From: an uncultured Pelagibacteraceae bacterium
GTDB lineage: Bacteria; Pseudomonadota; Alphaproteobacteria; Pelagibacterales; Pelagibacteraceae
DNA: 64,000 nt
Direction of reading: 5' to 3'
NCBI GenBank assembly: GCA_902623785.1
Contig: CACNVG010000001.1
Coordinates: forward strand, 138,714-202,713
The notes under the pieces are model-generated. The model was not told the DNA's origin. It saw only the letters and a program-made list of their open reading frames with translations, and did not search any database. Numbering within the stretch: position 1 is the stretch's first letter; every line of letters starts with the position of its first letter. The position numbers and the translations under genes are program-made. Below are positions 28,369 through 37,529 of this stretch, in pieces.

Positions 28369-29102
28369 TGTTAAAAATCAATAACCTTAATGCAAAAATT
28401 GAAAATAAATCAATTTTAAATGGTTTCTCTCTTGAAATTAAACCCGGAGAAGTTCATGCAATAATGGGTCCTAATGGATCAGGAAAAAGTACACTATCTA
28501 ATATTTTATCTGGAAAAAAAGGGTATGACGTAACAGGGGATGTTTTATTTGAAAATAAAAATTTATTTGATCTTGAGACGGAGGAAAGAGCTCATAAAGG
28601 AATATTTTTAGCTTTTCAATATCCTCTTGAAATTCCAGGAGTGAATACAAACATCTTTTTGAAAACTTCTTTAAACGCTATTAAAAAAGCGCGTGGTGAA
28701 AAAGAATTAGACGCATTAGAATTTCTGAAATTAGTAAAAGAAAAAGCCAAAAATCTTAAGTTCGACGAAGAGAAACTTAGCAGACAACTGAATGTTGGCT
28801 TTTCGGGTGGAGAAAAAAAAAAGAATGAAATTTTACAAATGTCTATCTTAGAACCAAAATTATCAATTTTAGATGAAACAGATTCAGGACTAGATATTGA
28901 TGCATTAAAAATTGTTGCAGATGGAGTTAATTCATTAAGAAAAAAAGATAATTCTTTTTTAATAATCACTCACTACCAAAGATTACTTAATTATATAAAA
29001 CCTGATTTTGTTCATGTTTTGATGAATGGAAAAGTAGTTAAATCAGGAGGACCGGAGTTAGCGCTAGAGTTAGAAAAGAAAGGTTATGAAAACATAAACT
29101 AA
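28368..29102 (+). CDS. sufC: Fe-S cluster assembly ATPase SufC
   Basis: This is the ABC-type ATPase that energises the SufBCD scaffold. The 244 residues carry Walker A GPNGSGKST, the Q-loop AFQYPLEIPG, the family-modified signature FSGGEKKKNEILQM, Walker B LSILDETDSGLDIDAL and the switch His in IITHYQ. It lies between sufB and sufD with single-base overlaps on both sides. Confidence 0.96.
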   Translation: MLKINNLNAKIENKSILNGFSLEIKPGEVHAIMGPNGSGKSTLSNILSGKKGYDVTGDVLFENKNLFDLETEERAHKGIFLAFQYPLEIPGVNTNIFLKTSLNAIKKARGEKELDALEFLKLVKEKAKNLKFDEEKLSRQLNVGFSGGEKKKNEILQMSILEPKLSILDETDSGLDIDALKIVADGVNSLRKKDNSFLIITHYQRLLNYIKPDFVHVLMNGKVVKSGGPELALELEKKGYENIN

Positions 29103-30352
29103 TGGAAAATTTTAAAACAGACTTTGAGAAAACATTAAAAAATAATAATTTATCTGATAAGGAAATTGCTTTCAAAAATCTTAATGCAAAAGAATTCTCG
29201 AGCCACGGTTTCCCAAATAGGAAAGACGAGGATTGGAAATTTTCTGATATTAATCAAATTATAAAAAAAGAAATTGGAGAATTAAATTTTTACAGTGAAC
29301 AATTAAAAAAAAGTGAAATAGATAAAAATATTCTACTAAATGAAATAGAACATAACAAATTGTTTTTTATAAACGGTCAATTAGTACAGATTGACTTTAA
29401 TTCTGAGGATAAAGATAAAATAGAATTTTTAACTAATCAAAATAATATAGATGAAAAATTAGCAGATAATTCTTTGATAAATTTGAATAACGCTTTATCA
29501 AATAAAAGTTATAAATTATTGGTTAAGAAAAATTATCAAATTAAAAAACCTCTTATTATTTACCACACCACTAACAGTGTATTAACATCGCAAAACATAA
29601 ATTTAAAAATTAACTTTGAGTTAGAGGAAAACAGTACTTTAAAGTTAATTGACCTTGTAAAAGACGAAGGTAACAAAAATTTTATTAATATTTTTTACAA
29701 TTTTTCTTTAGAAAAAAATTCAATTTTAAAAAACTACAAAATTGATCAGTTTGAAAATGAAAATATTAGATACATGTTTAACAACATAAAACAATCTTCT
29801 AATAGTGTTTCAGAAACGTTCTATTTATCTAAAGGATCAACTTTTTCAAAAAACGAGATCTTTTGCGACTTAAAAGGAGAACACTCCTCAGCTTTTGTGA
29901 ATGGCATATTTTCACTTGATAAAAGCAAACACCACGAGATTAAAACAAAAATTAATCATTTTGTTGAGAATACAAAAAGCTATCAATTAGTGAAAAGTGT
30001 TTTAGAAAATAAATCAAGATCAGTCTATCAAGGAAAAATATATGTAGACTCGAAAGCACAAAAAACAGATGGCTATCAATTAAGTAAAGCAATATTGGTT
30101 GATGATACAACAGAGTTTAATGCAAAACCTGAGTTAGAAATTTACGCAGATGATGTAAAATGTTCACATGGATCTGCTTCTGGAAGTTTAGACGAAAATT
30201 CAATATTTTATTTGATGTCTAGGGGGCTAAGTTACAAAGAGGCAAGAGAATTATTAATTAATGGTTTTCTTGTTGAAGTAATCAATCAAATAACTGATGA
30301 ACCAATTAAAAAACTTATTAAAAATTTATATGGATTAAAAAATGAATATTAA
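29102..30352 (+). CDS. sufD: Fe-S cluster assembly protein SufD
   Basis: SufD is the SufB paralogue of the SufBC2D complex and is needed for iron acquisition. The 416 residues are divergent at the N-terminus but have the typical C-terminal core: SVYQGKIYVDSKAQKTDGYQ, an ADDVKCSHGSASG block with the conserved Cys and His, and FYLMSRGLSYKEARELLINGF. It overlaps sufS by 11 bases. Confidence 0.94.
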   Translation: MENFKTDFEKTLKNNNLSDKEIAFKNLNAKEFSSHGFPNRKDEDWKFSDINQIIKKEIGELNFYSEQLKKSEIDKNILLNEIEHNKLFFINGQLVQIDFNSEDKDKIEFLTNQNNIDEKLADNSLINLNNALSNKSYKLLVKKNYQIKKPLIIYHTTNSVLTSQNINLKINFELEENSTLKLIDLVKDEGNKNFINIFYNFSLEKNSILKNYKIDQFENENIRYMFNNIKQSSNSVSETFYLSKGSTFSKNEIFCDLKGEHSSAFVNGIFSLDKSKHHEIKTKINHFVENTKSYQLVKSVLENKSRSVYQGKIYVDSKAQKTDGYQLSKAILVDDTTEFNAKPELEIYADDVKCSHGSASGSLDENSIFYLMSRGLSYKEARELLINGFLVEVINQITDEPIKKLIKNLYGLKNEY

Positions 30353-31559
30353 AGATATTAAAAAAGAATTTCCGATATTTGATAATAAAGTTCATAATAA
30401 TGATCTGGTTTATCTAGATAGTGCTAATTCATCTCAAAAACCTAAAGTTGTTGTAGATAGAATTTATGATTTTTATACTAAAGAATTTTCAAACGTAGGT
30501 CGTAGCGTTCATTACTTAGCTGTAGCAGCAACAAATTTATATGAGAATACAAGGGTTTTAGTTCAAAAATATATAAATGCAAAAGATCCAAACGAGATAG
30601 TTTTTACAAAAGGTGCAACCGAGGCAATAAATTTAGTAGCAAATACTTTCGGTCAAAAATATTTAAAAGAAGGTGATGAAATTTTAATTACAGAATTAGA
30701 ACACCATTCAAACTATGTTCCTTGGCATTATTTAAGAAAATCAAAAGGTGTTAAGATTAATTTTGCAGATGTAGATGAGAACGGTGATATTAGTATTGAA
30801 AGTATTGAAAAGAAAATTACTCCTAAAACAAAAATTTTGGCTATCACTCATCTATCTAATGTTACAGGCGCAATTCTTCCTATTAAAGAAATTATTCAAT
30901 TAGCGCATTCAAAGAATATTCCTGTTCTTGTTGATGGTTGTCAGGGAGCTCCACATCTAAAATTAGATATGCAAGATCTTGATTGTGATTTTTATGCAAT
31001 ATCTTGCCATAAAATGTATGGACCTACTGGTCTTGGTGTTTTGTATGCTAAAAAGAAATGGTTAGAGGAACTGCCTCCTTACCAAGGTGGTGGCGGAATG
31101 ATTGGAGAAGTTAAAAAAGAAGGAATTACTTTTGGAGATCTTCCCAATAAATATGAAGCAGGTACAATGGCAACTGCACAAGTGATTGCTTTCGGTGAGT
31201 CAATTAATTTCATAAACAAACTTGGTATAAAAAAAATTGAGGAACATGAAAGAGAATTGACAAAATACGGAGAAGAAATTTTAAGGAAAAATAATTCTGT
31301 CAAACTAATCGGAAATCCAAAAAATAAGGGATCAGTTTTATCATTTACTTTAGATGGAGTTCATCCACATGATATAGCGACTATTTTAGATGAAGATGGT
31401 GTTGCAATAAGAGCTGGGCATCATTGTTGCCAAATCTTGCATGAAAAATTAGGATTACCTGCAACAGCTAGAGCATCTTTGGGTGTTTACAATACTAAAG
31501 ATGATCTTGATCAATTAAATAACTCAATTAACAAATGTATAAAAATATTTAATTCATAA
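30342..31559 (+). CDS. sufS: Cysteine desulfurase SufS
   Basis: This PLP enzyme takes sulfur from cysteine and passes it as a persulfide to the scaffold. The 405-residue group II desulfurase shows the PLP lysine in SCHKMYGPTG (near residue 225) and the catalytic cysteine in RAGHHCCQ (near residue 363). The double Cys differs from the single Cys in E. coli SufS. The partner here is the SufU-type protein encoded next; no sufE is present. Confidence 0.95.
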   Translation: MNIKDIKKEFPIFDNKVHNNDLVYLDSANSSQKPKVVVDRIYDFYTKEFSNVGRSVHYLAVAATNLYENTRVLVQKYINAKDPNEIVFTKGATEAINLVANTFGQKYLKEGDEILITELEHHSNYVPWHYLRKSKGVKINFADVDENGDISIESIEKKITPKTKILAITHLSNVTGAILPIKEIIQLAHSKNIPVLVDGCQGAPHLKLDMQDLDCDFYAISCHKMYGPTGLGVLYAKKKWLEELPPYQGGGGMIGEVKKEGITFGDLPNKYEAGTMATAQVIAFGESINFINKLGIKKIEEHERELTKYGEEILRKNNSVKLIGNPKNKGSVLSFTLDGVHPHDIATILDEDGVAIRAGHHCCQILHEKLGLPATARASLGVYNTKDDLDQLNNSINKCIKIFNS

Positions 31560-32029
31560 TGGACTTAAAAGATTTATATCAAGAAATAATTTTGGAACAC
31601 GGCAAAAATCCAAAAAATTTAGGAAAGTTTGAAAACTTTAACAAAGATGCTAAAGGACATAATCCTTTATGTGGAGACAAAGTTCACATCTATCTTAAAG
31701 TAGACGAAAATAAAAAGATTTCAGATATTAAATTTGAAGGACAAGGTTGTGCAATCACGATGGCATCAGCTTCAATTATGACAGAGTTAATGAAGGAAAA
31801 AGATGAAAAAGATGTGAATGAATTAATTGATGATTTCTTAAAGATGATAAAAGATAACCCTGAGCTTAAGTCAAAACTAATAAGTGATGATGATAAAACA
31901 AAGTTAATGTCTTTATCTGGTGTAAAAAAATATCCTATGAGAGTTAAGTGTGCTACATTACCATGGCATACACTAATCTCTGCAATGACAAATAAACCAG
32001 GAGAAGTTAATACTGAAAAGGAAGATTAA
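31559..32029 (+). CDS. sufU: SufU/NifU-like Fe-S assembly protein
   Basis: SufU is a zinc-containing sulfur acceptor from SufS, or in some lineages a scaffold. The 156 residues contain the three conserved Cys in NPLCGDK, GQGCAITMASAS and RVKCATLPW, plus the conserved Asp. The roughly 20-residue insertion between the second and third cysteines marks SufU rather than IscU. The gene starts at the last base of sufS. Confidence 0.92.
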   Translation: MDLKDLYQEIILEHGKNPKNLGKFENFNKDAKGHNPLCGDKVHIYLKVDENKKISDIKFEGQGCAITMASASIMTELMKEKDEKDVNELIDDFLKMIKDNPELKSKLISDDDKTKLMSLSGVKKYPMRVKCATLPWHTLISAMTNKPGEVNTEKED

Positions 32030-32329
32030 ATGGAATTAAAAGATAAAGTCATCACAGAAATTAAGAAAATCTATGATCCAGAAATACCGGTCAATATTTA
32101 TGATTTGGGTTTAATATATGACGTTAAAGTTAATCAAGAAAATGTTGTAGAAATTAAGATGACACTTACTACTCCAAATTGCCCAGTTGCTGAAAGTTTG
32201 CCAAAAGAAGTAGAGGACAGCGTTAAGGGTATTAAAGAAGTTAAGGATGCAAAATTAGAATTAGTTTGGGAGCCACCATGGGATAAGTCAATGATGTCTG
32301 AGGCTGCTAAATTGGAATTAAATTTATGA
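32030..32329 (+). CDS. sufT: SufT-like MIP18/DUF59 family protein
   Basis: DUF59 proteins assist Fe-S protein maturation. The 99 residues show the conserved IYDPEIPVNIYDLGLIYDV start and TLTTPNCPVAESLP with the single conserved Cys, followed by WEPPWDKSMMSE. The gene begins immediately after the sufU stop and overlaps sufA by 4 bases. Its position inside SUF operons is common. Confidence 0.93.
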   Translation: MELKDKVITEIKKIYDPEIPVNIYDLGLIYDVKVNQENVVEIKMTLTTPNCPVAESLPKEVEDSVKGIKEVKDAKLELVWEPPWDKSMMSEAAKLELNL

Positions 32330-32655
32330 GTCAAATAATTAAACTTAGTGATAAAGCTGCAGATAGAATCAAGTCGATTTTATCAAATGACAAAACATCT
32401 TTAGGAGTAAGAATTGGAGTAAAGAGTGGGGGATGTGCCGGCATGTCTTATGTGATGGAATACGCAAAATCTAAAAATCCAAATGATGAAATGATTGAAG
32501 AAAAAGGTGTTAAAGTTTTTATAGATCCTGGTGCTGTAATGTATTTGTTAGGCACTACAATGGATTTTAAAGAAGAGGAATTTTCATCTTCTTTCGTATT
32601 CAATAACCCTAATGAAACTGAGCGTTGTGGGTGTGGAGAATCTTTTAAAGTCTAA
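32326..32655 (+). CDS. sufA: A-type Fe-S carrier protein (SufA/IscA/ErpA family)
   Basis: This is a carrier that passes clusters from SufBCD to target proteins. The 109 residues include the three conserved cysteines, one in SGGCAGMSY and two in the C-terminal CGCGESF. The exact subtype (SufA, IscA or ErpA) cannot be told by eye; sufA is chosen from the operon. It starts inside the sufT end (ATGA overlap). Confidence 0.92.
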   Translation: MSQIIKLSDKAADRIKSILSNDKTSLGVRIGVKSGGCAGMSYVMEYAKSKNPNDEMIEEKGVKVFIDPGAVMYLLGTTMDFKEEEFSSSFVFNNPNETERCGCGESFKV

Positions 32656-32714
32656 GTCCCATTTTGAGCATATCAGTATTGCAATAATCGCATATCTTTA
32701 GTATTATAGTGTTA

Positions 32715-32885
32715 ATGAATCTTTTTGAATTTAAAAACTTGCTAAAGTCAGAAGATAAAAAAGAGAAGAGAAAATCTTTTTTTAGAACTCTGATTAAATC
32801 TGTTGAAGCAGGTGCAAACGGGACACAAGATTACGTGGTTAAAAAAGGTCCTAACAAAGATAAGATTGCATCAACTGATCAGTAA
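32715..32885 (+). CDS. Small basic protein of 56 residues, unknown
   Basis: The ORF starts with ATG at 32715 and ends with TAA at 32885, directly abutting the convergent glnA stop. The product MNLFEFKNLL... is amphipathic, with a Lys-rich middle (KKEKRK), an RTLIKSVEAGANG segment and a polar tail. No family is recognised. It is 59 bases downstream of sufA on the same strand and may be a last gene of the suf operon. It fills the whole sufA-glnA gap without a stop, which supports it as real. Confidence 0.5.
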   Translation: MNLFEFKNLLKSEDKKEKRKSFFRTLIKSVEAGANGTQDYVVKKGPNKDKIASTDQ

Positions 32886-34292
32886 TCAGCAACTGTAATA
32901 CATATCGAACTCTATAGGGTGTGGTGTGTGTTCGAAGTTGTGTATTTCCTCAAATTTTAATGCAATATAAGCATCAATCTGATCATCAGTAAATACGTTT
33001 CCTTGTTTTAAGAAATCTCTATCTTTATCTAAACTCTCCATTGCTTCTCTTAAAGAGCCACAAACAGTTGGAATTTTTTTTACCTCTGCTTCTGATAATG
33101 CATAAAGATCTTTATCAAAAGATTTACCAGGATCAATTTTATTTTTAATTCCATCAAGCCCAGCCATTAACATTGCTGCAAAAGTTAAATAAGGATTACC
33201 AGCAGCATCACCAAATCTTACTTCACATCTTGCTGCTTTTTTACTTAATGTAATTGGTATTCTGCATGATGCAGATCTGTTTCTTGCTGAGTAAGCTAAT
33301 AACACAGGAGCCTCAAAACCTGGAATTAATCTTTTATAACTATTTGTTGTTGCATTCGCAAATGCATTAATAGCTTTCGCATGTTTTAAAATACCACCGA
33401 TATAATTTAAAGCTAAATCTGAAAGTCCAGCATATTTATCTCCTGAAAATAATGCTTTATCACCTTTCCAAATTGATTGGTGCACGTGCATACCAGAACC
33501 GTTATCACCTTTAACAGGTTTTGGCATAAATGTAGCTGTTTTGCCGAATGAATGAGAAACCATGTGAACTGCATATTTATAAAGTTGTAAGTTATCTGCT
33601 TGATCTACCAATGTTCCAAAGTACATTCCTAATTCGTGTTGGCTTGGTGCTACTTCATGGTGATGTTTTTCAACTTTAATACCCATATCTCTCATAGCTT
33701 TTAAATACTCGCCTCTCATGTCTTGAGCGCTATCAACTGGAGGGACTGGAAAATATCCACCCTTAATTCCGGGTCTATGACCCATATTACCATTTGGATA
33801 ATCTTTACCTGTGTTGTAAGGACCCTCTGTGCTGTCGATTTTAAAACCTGTTTCATTCATATCGTTTTTGTATTTGACATCATCAAATACAAAAAATTCT
33901 GCTTCTGGTCCGAAAAACGCCTTATCTCCAATTCCTGATTGTTTTAAATAAGCTTCAGCTTTTTTTGCTGTTCCTCTTGGATCTCGTTCATACGGATCTT
34001 TTTTGATTGCATCTAAAATATCACAAAAAATGTTTAAAGTATTATGTGATGTAAAAGGATCAACAACCAATCTGCTTAAATCAGGTTTCAATATCATATC
34101 AGACTCGTTAATTGCCTTCCATCCCGCGATTGAAGATCCATCGAAAAATATACCTTCATTTAACATTTCATCGTCTACAATTTTTGCATCCATTGTTACA
34201 TGTTGAAGTTTACCTCTTGGATCCGTAAATCTTAAATCTACGTACTCGATCTCTTTATCTTTTAGTGTTTTTAATACATCATTAGCGCTCAT
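32886..34292 (-). CDS. glnA: Glutamine synthetase, type I
   Basis: This is the central ammonium-assimilating enzyme making glutamine from glutamate. The 468 residues have [10 protein letters not shown] at the N-terminus, metal and ATP sites in GPEAEFF and [16 protein letters not shown], and the NRSASCRIP block. A tyrosine near residue 397 ([11 protein letters not shown]) sits at the GlnE adenylylation site, so activity control by adenylylation is plausible. The start has an AAGGA ribosome-binding site. A palindrome lies about 70-90 bases upstream. No glnB is adjacent. Confidence 0.96.
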   Translation of the reverse strand: MSANDVLKTLKDKEIEYVDLRFTDPRGKLQHVTMDAKIVDDEMLNEGIFFDGSSIAGWKAINESDMILKPDLSRLVVDPFTSHNTLNIFCDILDAIKKDPYERDPRGTAKKAEAYLKQSGIGDKAFFGPEAEFFVFDDVKYKNDMNETGFKIDSTEGPYNTGKDYPNGNMGHRPGIKGGYFPVPPVDSAQDMRGEYLKAMRDMGIKVEKHHHEVAPSQHELGMYFGTLVDQADNLQLYKYAVHMVSHSFGKTATFMPKPVKGDNGSGMHVHQSIWKGDKALFSGDKYAGLSDLALNYIGGILKHAKAINAFANATTNSYKRLIPGFEAPVLLAYSARNRSASCRIPITLSKKAARCEVRFGDAAGNPYLTFAAMLMAGLDGIKNKIDPGKSFDKDLYALSEAEVKKIPTVCGSLREAMESLDKDRDFLKQGNVFTDDQIDAYIALKFEEIHNFEHTPHPIEFDMYYSC

Positions 34293-34361
34293 AAAATTCC
34301 TTTAATTTCATGGATTACTATCAAAAAAAATTATAATTTAATCTCGTTTTTAATTAATATC

Positions 34362-34384
34362 TCCTATGCAATTTAAGCATAGGA
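34362..34384. promoter_or_regulatory. Palindrome in the glnA upstream region
   Basis: TCCTATGC and GCATAGGA form a perfect 8-base inverted repeat around a 7-base AT loop. It lies between divergent glnA and the YbaK-type gene. There is no T-tract on either strand, so it does not look like an intrinsic terminator. A protein-binding operator or a leader hairpin is more likely; the regulator is not known. Confidence 0.55.
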
Positions 34385-34429
34385 CTTAACAAGAAATATA
34401 GGGGTATTACAATCACTGAAAAGTTGAAA

Positions 34430-34912
34430 ATGGAAGAAATTATCAACAAAGAACCAGTTCAAAGAGTTATCAAAGCTTTAGAGGTATTTGATAAAAATTT
34501 GAAAGTTCAAATTCTTCAAGAAACTGCCAGAACAGCAAAAGATGCAGCAAATGCCTTAAATTGTGAGGAGGGCGCTATCGTTAAAAGTTTAGTATTTCGG
34601 GCAGAAACAAAATTCCTAATTTGTCTTGTATCTGGTGATAAAAGGTGCTCTCTAAATAAGCTTAAAAAGGTTATTTCAAAAAAAGATGTTTCAATGGCAA
34701 GCGCAGATGAGGTTAAAGCTCAAACTGGCTTTACTATTGGTGGTGTTTCACCCGTAGGTCATATAAATGAACTTGATATAATTATAGATAAAACACTTGA
34801 AAGATTTCAAATTGTATATGCTGCTGCGGGACACCCTAATAGTGTATTTAATATAGGTTTTTCAAAATTAAAAGATCTAACAAAAGGAAGGATTGAAGAC
34901 ATTACTGAATGA
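34430..34912 (+). CDS. YbaK/ProX-family aminoacyl-tRNA deacylase-like protein
   Basis: Proteins of this fold hydrolyse mischarged tRNAs such as Cys- or Ala-tRNA-Pro. The product of about 160 residues shows the family pattern AIVKSLVFR (with the catalytic lysine), LVSGDKR, TGFTIGGVSPVGH and AAGHPNSVF. ATG at 34430 is preferred; a TTG two codons upstream (34424) is possible. The stop overlaps the next transporter start. The precise tRNA substrate is unknown. Confidence 0.88.
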   Translation: MEEIINKEPVQRVIKALEVFDKNLKVQILQETARTAKDAANALNCEEGAIVKSLVFRAETKFLICLVSGDKRCSLNKLKKVISKKDVSMASADEVKAQTGFTIGGVSPVGHINELDIIIDKTLERFQIVYAAAGHPNSVFNIGFSKLKDLTKGRIEDITE

Positions 34913-35814
34913 GACAACCTACTTTAACAGATTATTCATTGTTAGTTTTTCTAGCAGTAGTTTGGGCTTCTGCTTTTTTTAATATTAAATTAGCTACAGA
35001 CTCATTTGGTCCTATAACTATTGCATTTATAAGAGTGTTATTGGGATCTCTCCCTTTAATAATTTTATGCGTATACAAGAATATTAAAATTGAAGTTTTC
35101 TCAAAGGACTGGCCATGGTTTGCAGCAATAGGTTTTGTAAATTTAGTTTTTCCTTTTTTCCTAATAGCTTATGGGGTTAAGAATGTTCAAAGTAATTTAG
35201 CAGCAATATTAATGTCTACCTCTCCTTTAACATCAACCTTGCTAGCACACTTTTTTATCAAAAATGAAAAAATAAATTTACTTAAAGTAATTGGGGTTTC
35301 AATTGGTTTTGCAGGAATAGTTTATCTATTTTCTGACAACTTCTTAATAAATGAAAATAATCTATTTTCAGCACTATGTATTTTAATTGGTTCTTTAGGA
35401 TACGTAGTTGGAGGGATCTTAACTCTTAAGATTAGTAATAAAAAAAATGAAAATGTTACTGCATCAATTTTGATTTGGGCAACTATAATTTTATTGCCAG
35501 TTTGTTTTTATTTTGAAAAACCATGGAACTACAATCCATCATTGATATCAGTAATTTCAATTACGTACTTAGGAATTATAGCCACAGGGTTAGCTTGGGT
35601 GTTAAGATTTAAAATATTAAAAGATAACGGTTTAGTTTTCCAGTCACAAGTAGCTTATTTAATTCCTATTTTTGGAGTGATTTTAGGTTATCTAATTTTA
35701 GATGAATTAATTACCTTTAAAGTATTAGTAGCACTTATTGCAATTATAATTGGAATATATTTCGTCAAAAAATCTACATCTTCTAAAAAGATCTTAAGTC
35801 AAAAAAATATTTAA
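34909..35814 (+). CDS. EamA/DMT-family transporter
   Basis: The 301-residue membrane protein has ten predicted helices in two EamA repeats (first WASAFFNIKLATDSFGPI, second starting at LFSALCILIGSLGYVVGG), typical of drug/metabolite exporters. The substrate is unknown. It overlaps the upstream YbaK-like gene by 4 bases, so the two are co-translated, and its end overlaps the convergent glycosyltransferase by 32 bases. A second EamA gene lies at 37530. Confidence 0.9.
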   Translation: MRQPTLTDYSLLVFLAVVWASAFFNIKLATDSFGPITIAFIRVLLGSLPLIILCVYKNIKIEVFSKDWPWFAAIGFVNLVFPFFLIAYGVKNVQSNLAAILMSTSPLTSTLLAHFFIKNEKINLLKVIGVSIGFAGIVYLFSDNFLINENNLFSALCILIGSLGYVVGGILTLKISNKKNENVTASILIWATIILLPVCFYFEKPWNYNPSLISVISITYLGIIATGLAWVLRFKILKDNGLVFQSQVAYLIPIFGVILGYLILDELITFKVLVALIAIIIGIYFVKKSTSSKKILSQKNI

Positions 35815-36658
35815 TATTTGCATATAATTTTATTAAATTAATAAAAGATTTTTTTAAATTTAGTATTAATAAATATGTGACAAATCTAAAAAGATATCTT
35901 ATTTGTTTATACATTAAAAAACTAGAAAATTTCTTAACATTAAAATAAATTAAGGGCGAATATTCAGAATAGAATGTTTTAATTATAAAATTTTTTATAT
36001 TTTTTTTTGAAGACTGTCCTTGTTTATGAACTGCTAAAGAGCTTGGGCTTATTATCACACTGTGTTTTTTAGATCTAAATCTTCTGCACAAATCAATTTC
36101 CTCCCAAAAAAGGAAATATCTTTCATCAAATTTACCTATTTTTTTGAAGTATTCTGAATTTAATAAAAGAGCACATCCTTTTGCTACATCTACACAAATT
36201 TCACCATCAATATTTGAATTTTGAAGTAAATTCCTACATCTAATTTCATTTGGTTCCTTTATTTTTTTTGTATTTTTTTCTGGAAATAATCCATAGAAGT
36301 CCTTGTCAGGCTTAGTTATTGGAGCAACAATACCAGCGTCTGGGTTTTTAGTTATCAAGGTATATAAGTCGTATATTGATTTTTCTGATATGACCAAATC
36401 AGGATTTAATACAAAAAAGTATTTAGATTTAATTTTTTCAAATGCAAAATTTATCGCGCGCCCATATCCCAAATTTTTTTTTTGAGTAATTACTTTTACG
36501 TTCTTAAAGTCTGATAATTTTTTGAGTATCTGATCGTTATTACCATTATCTACTACAATAACTTTAAAATTTATAAGATTTTTTAGAAGGTCATTAATCA
36601 ATTCAGAGGAGTCATATAAAACAGTTACAATGGTTAAGTCCTCATAAATCTTATTCAT
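35783..36658 (-). CDS. Glycosyltransferase family 2 protein (WbbL-like)
   Basis: The 291-residue GT-A protein shows the N-terminal TIVTVLYDSSELI, the nucleotide-binding VVDNGNND, GYGRAINFAFE, and a DxD-like FVLNPDLVI near residue 83, followed by FDERYFLFWEEIDLCRRF, the pattern of rhamnosyltransferase-like enzymes. A C-terminal hydrophobic stretch may bind the membrane. It follows the methyltransferase gene with 3 bases between, suggesting a two-gene surface-polysaccharide unit. The acceptor is unknown. Confidence 0.86.
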   Translation of the reverse strand: MNKIYEDLTIVTVLYDSSELINDLLKNLINFKVIVVDNGNNDQILKKLSDFKNVKVITQKKNLGYGRAINFAFEKIKSKYFFVLNPDLVISEKSIYDLYTLITKNPDAGIVAPITKPDKDFYGLFPEKNTKKIKEPNEIRCRNLLQNSNIDGEICVDVAKGCALLLNSEYFKKIGKFDERYFLFWEEIDLCRRFRSKKHSVIISPSSLAVHKQGQSSKKNIKNFIIKTFYSEYSPLIYFNVKKFSSFLMYKQIRYLFRFVTYLLILNLKKSFINLIKLYANIKYFFDLRSF

Positions 36659-36661
36659 ATG

Positions 36662-37393
36662 TTAAGAAATTCTATAATCTTTTATCAATTCAAAAAACTT
36701 GTTGTGATCAATCAAATTGAGATATTTATCAAAATTTTGATAATAATTTTCATAACTTAAATCTTTGAATATAAAATTATTATCTTCAGAAAGTTTTAAT
36801 ACTTGATCGTTTTTTCTTTTTAAAATCATACCTATACCTTGATCAAAGCAGCCAACACAGGTAAAAACGTCATTTCTAGCTCGTAATTCTACAATCGATT
36901 TCCATACATCACCGTTCCACTTTCTTTGCCCTCTTGGAATTGCCTGATCAAGATATGAAAGTGGCATACAATCATGGATTAATATAATGCCTTTTGAATT
37001 CAGTATTTTAAGGCTATTAATTATGTCTTTTTTAACTTGGGAGTATTCGTGCAATCCGTCTATAAAAATTAAATCAAAAAAATCACTGTTTTTTTTAAAG
37101 AATGCATCACTTGTTGATCTTACATTCCCTCCACTAACAGGGTCTACCCCTACTTTATTTTCTATGTTAACTTTGGAGAAAACTTCATCTTGATCACATC
37201 CAATCTCAAGATAGGACTTTAGCTGAAAATCACTTATTATTTTATTAATTAGATTTAATCTGTGAATTTTACTGTCAAATATTTTTGGCACAGATATTTC
37301 TTTACGAAATTTTTCACCAAAAAATTTGTGATAAAAAGATATTAACCTTAAATAGTTTTTACTTGTTACAAGTCTATTAATTTTATTTTTCAA
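36662..37393 (-). CDS. Class I SAM-dependent methyltransferase (Methyltransf_24-like)
   Basis: The 243-residue protein has a Rossmann-type core: YLEIGCDQDEVFSKV (motif I, near residue 61), VGVDPVSGG, and DLIFIDGLHEYSQVKKDI with HDCMPLS. This IDGLHEY pattern is typical of methyltransferases encoded in surface-sugar and cell-wall loci. It is upstream of the GT2 gene on the same strand. The substrate is inferred to be a sugar or glycan and is not proven. Confidence 0.78.
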   Translation of the reverse strand: MKNKINRLVTSKNYLRLISFYHKFFGEKFRKEISVPKIFDSKIHRLNLINKIISDFQLKSYLEIGCDQDEVFSKVNIENKVGVDPVSGGNVRSTSDAFFKKNSDFFDLIFIDGLHEYSQVKKDIINSLKILNSKGIILIHDCMPLSYLDQAIPRGQRKWNGDVWKSIVELRARNDVFTCVGCFDQGIGMILKRKNDQVLKLSEDNNFIFKDLSYENYYQNFDKYLNLIDHNKFFELIKDYRIS

Positions 37394-37493
37394 TTTTTTA
37401 TTACAATTTATAGTAGCAAAGAATTAAAAAAATATACTAGATGTAGTCAGATTTGTAAATTTTATTAATATTTTCAACTTGAGGTTTTTCTGT

Positions 37494-37509
37494 GGTTTCA
37501 CGTGAAAAT
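37494..37509. promoter_or_regulatory. parS-like palindrome (candidate ParB-binding site)
   Basis: The stretch contains GTTTCACGTGAAA, matching 13 contiguous positions of the 16-base parS consensus TGTTTCACGTGAAACA; the first and last two positions differ. It lies in a non-coding gap upstream of the EamA gene at 37530. No parA or parB is in this window. ParB binding is inferred from sequence only. Confidence 0.5.
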
Positions 37510-37529
37510 ACTATAGGTTTGGCAAACTA

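Noticed and set aside
33478-33492. CACGTG palindrome as another parS site, also at 40155-40162
   Set aside because: Both lie in coding sequence and lack the flanking GTTT/AAAC bases of parS.
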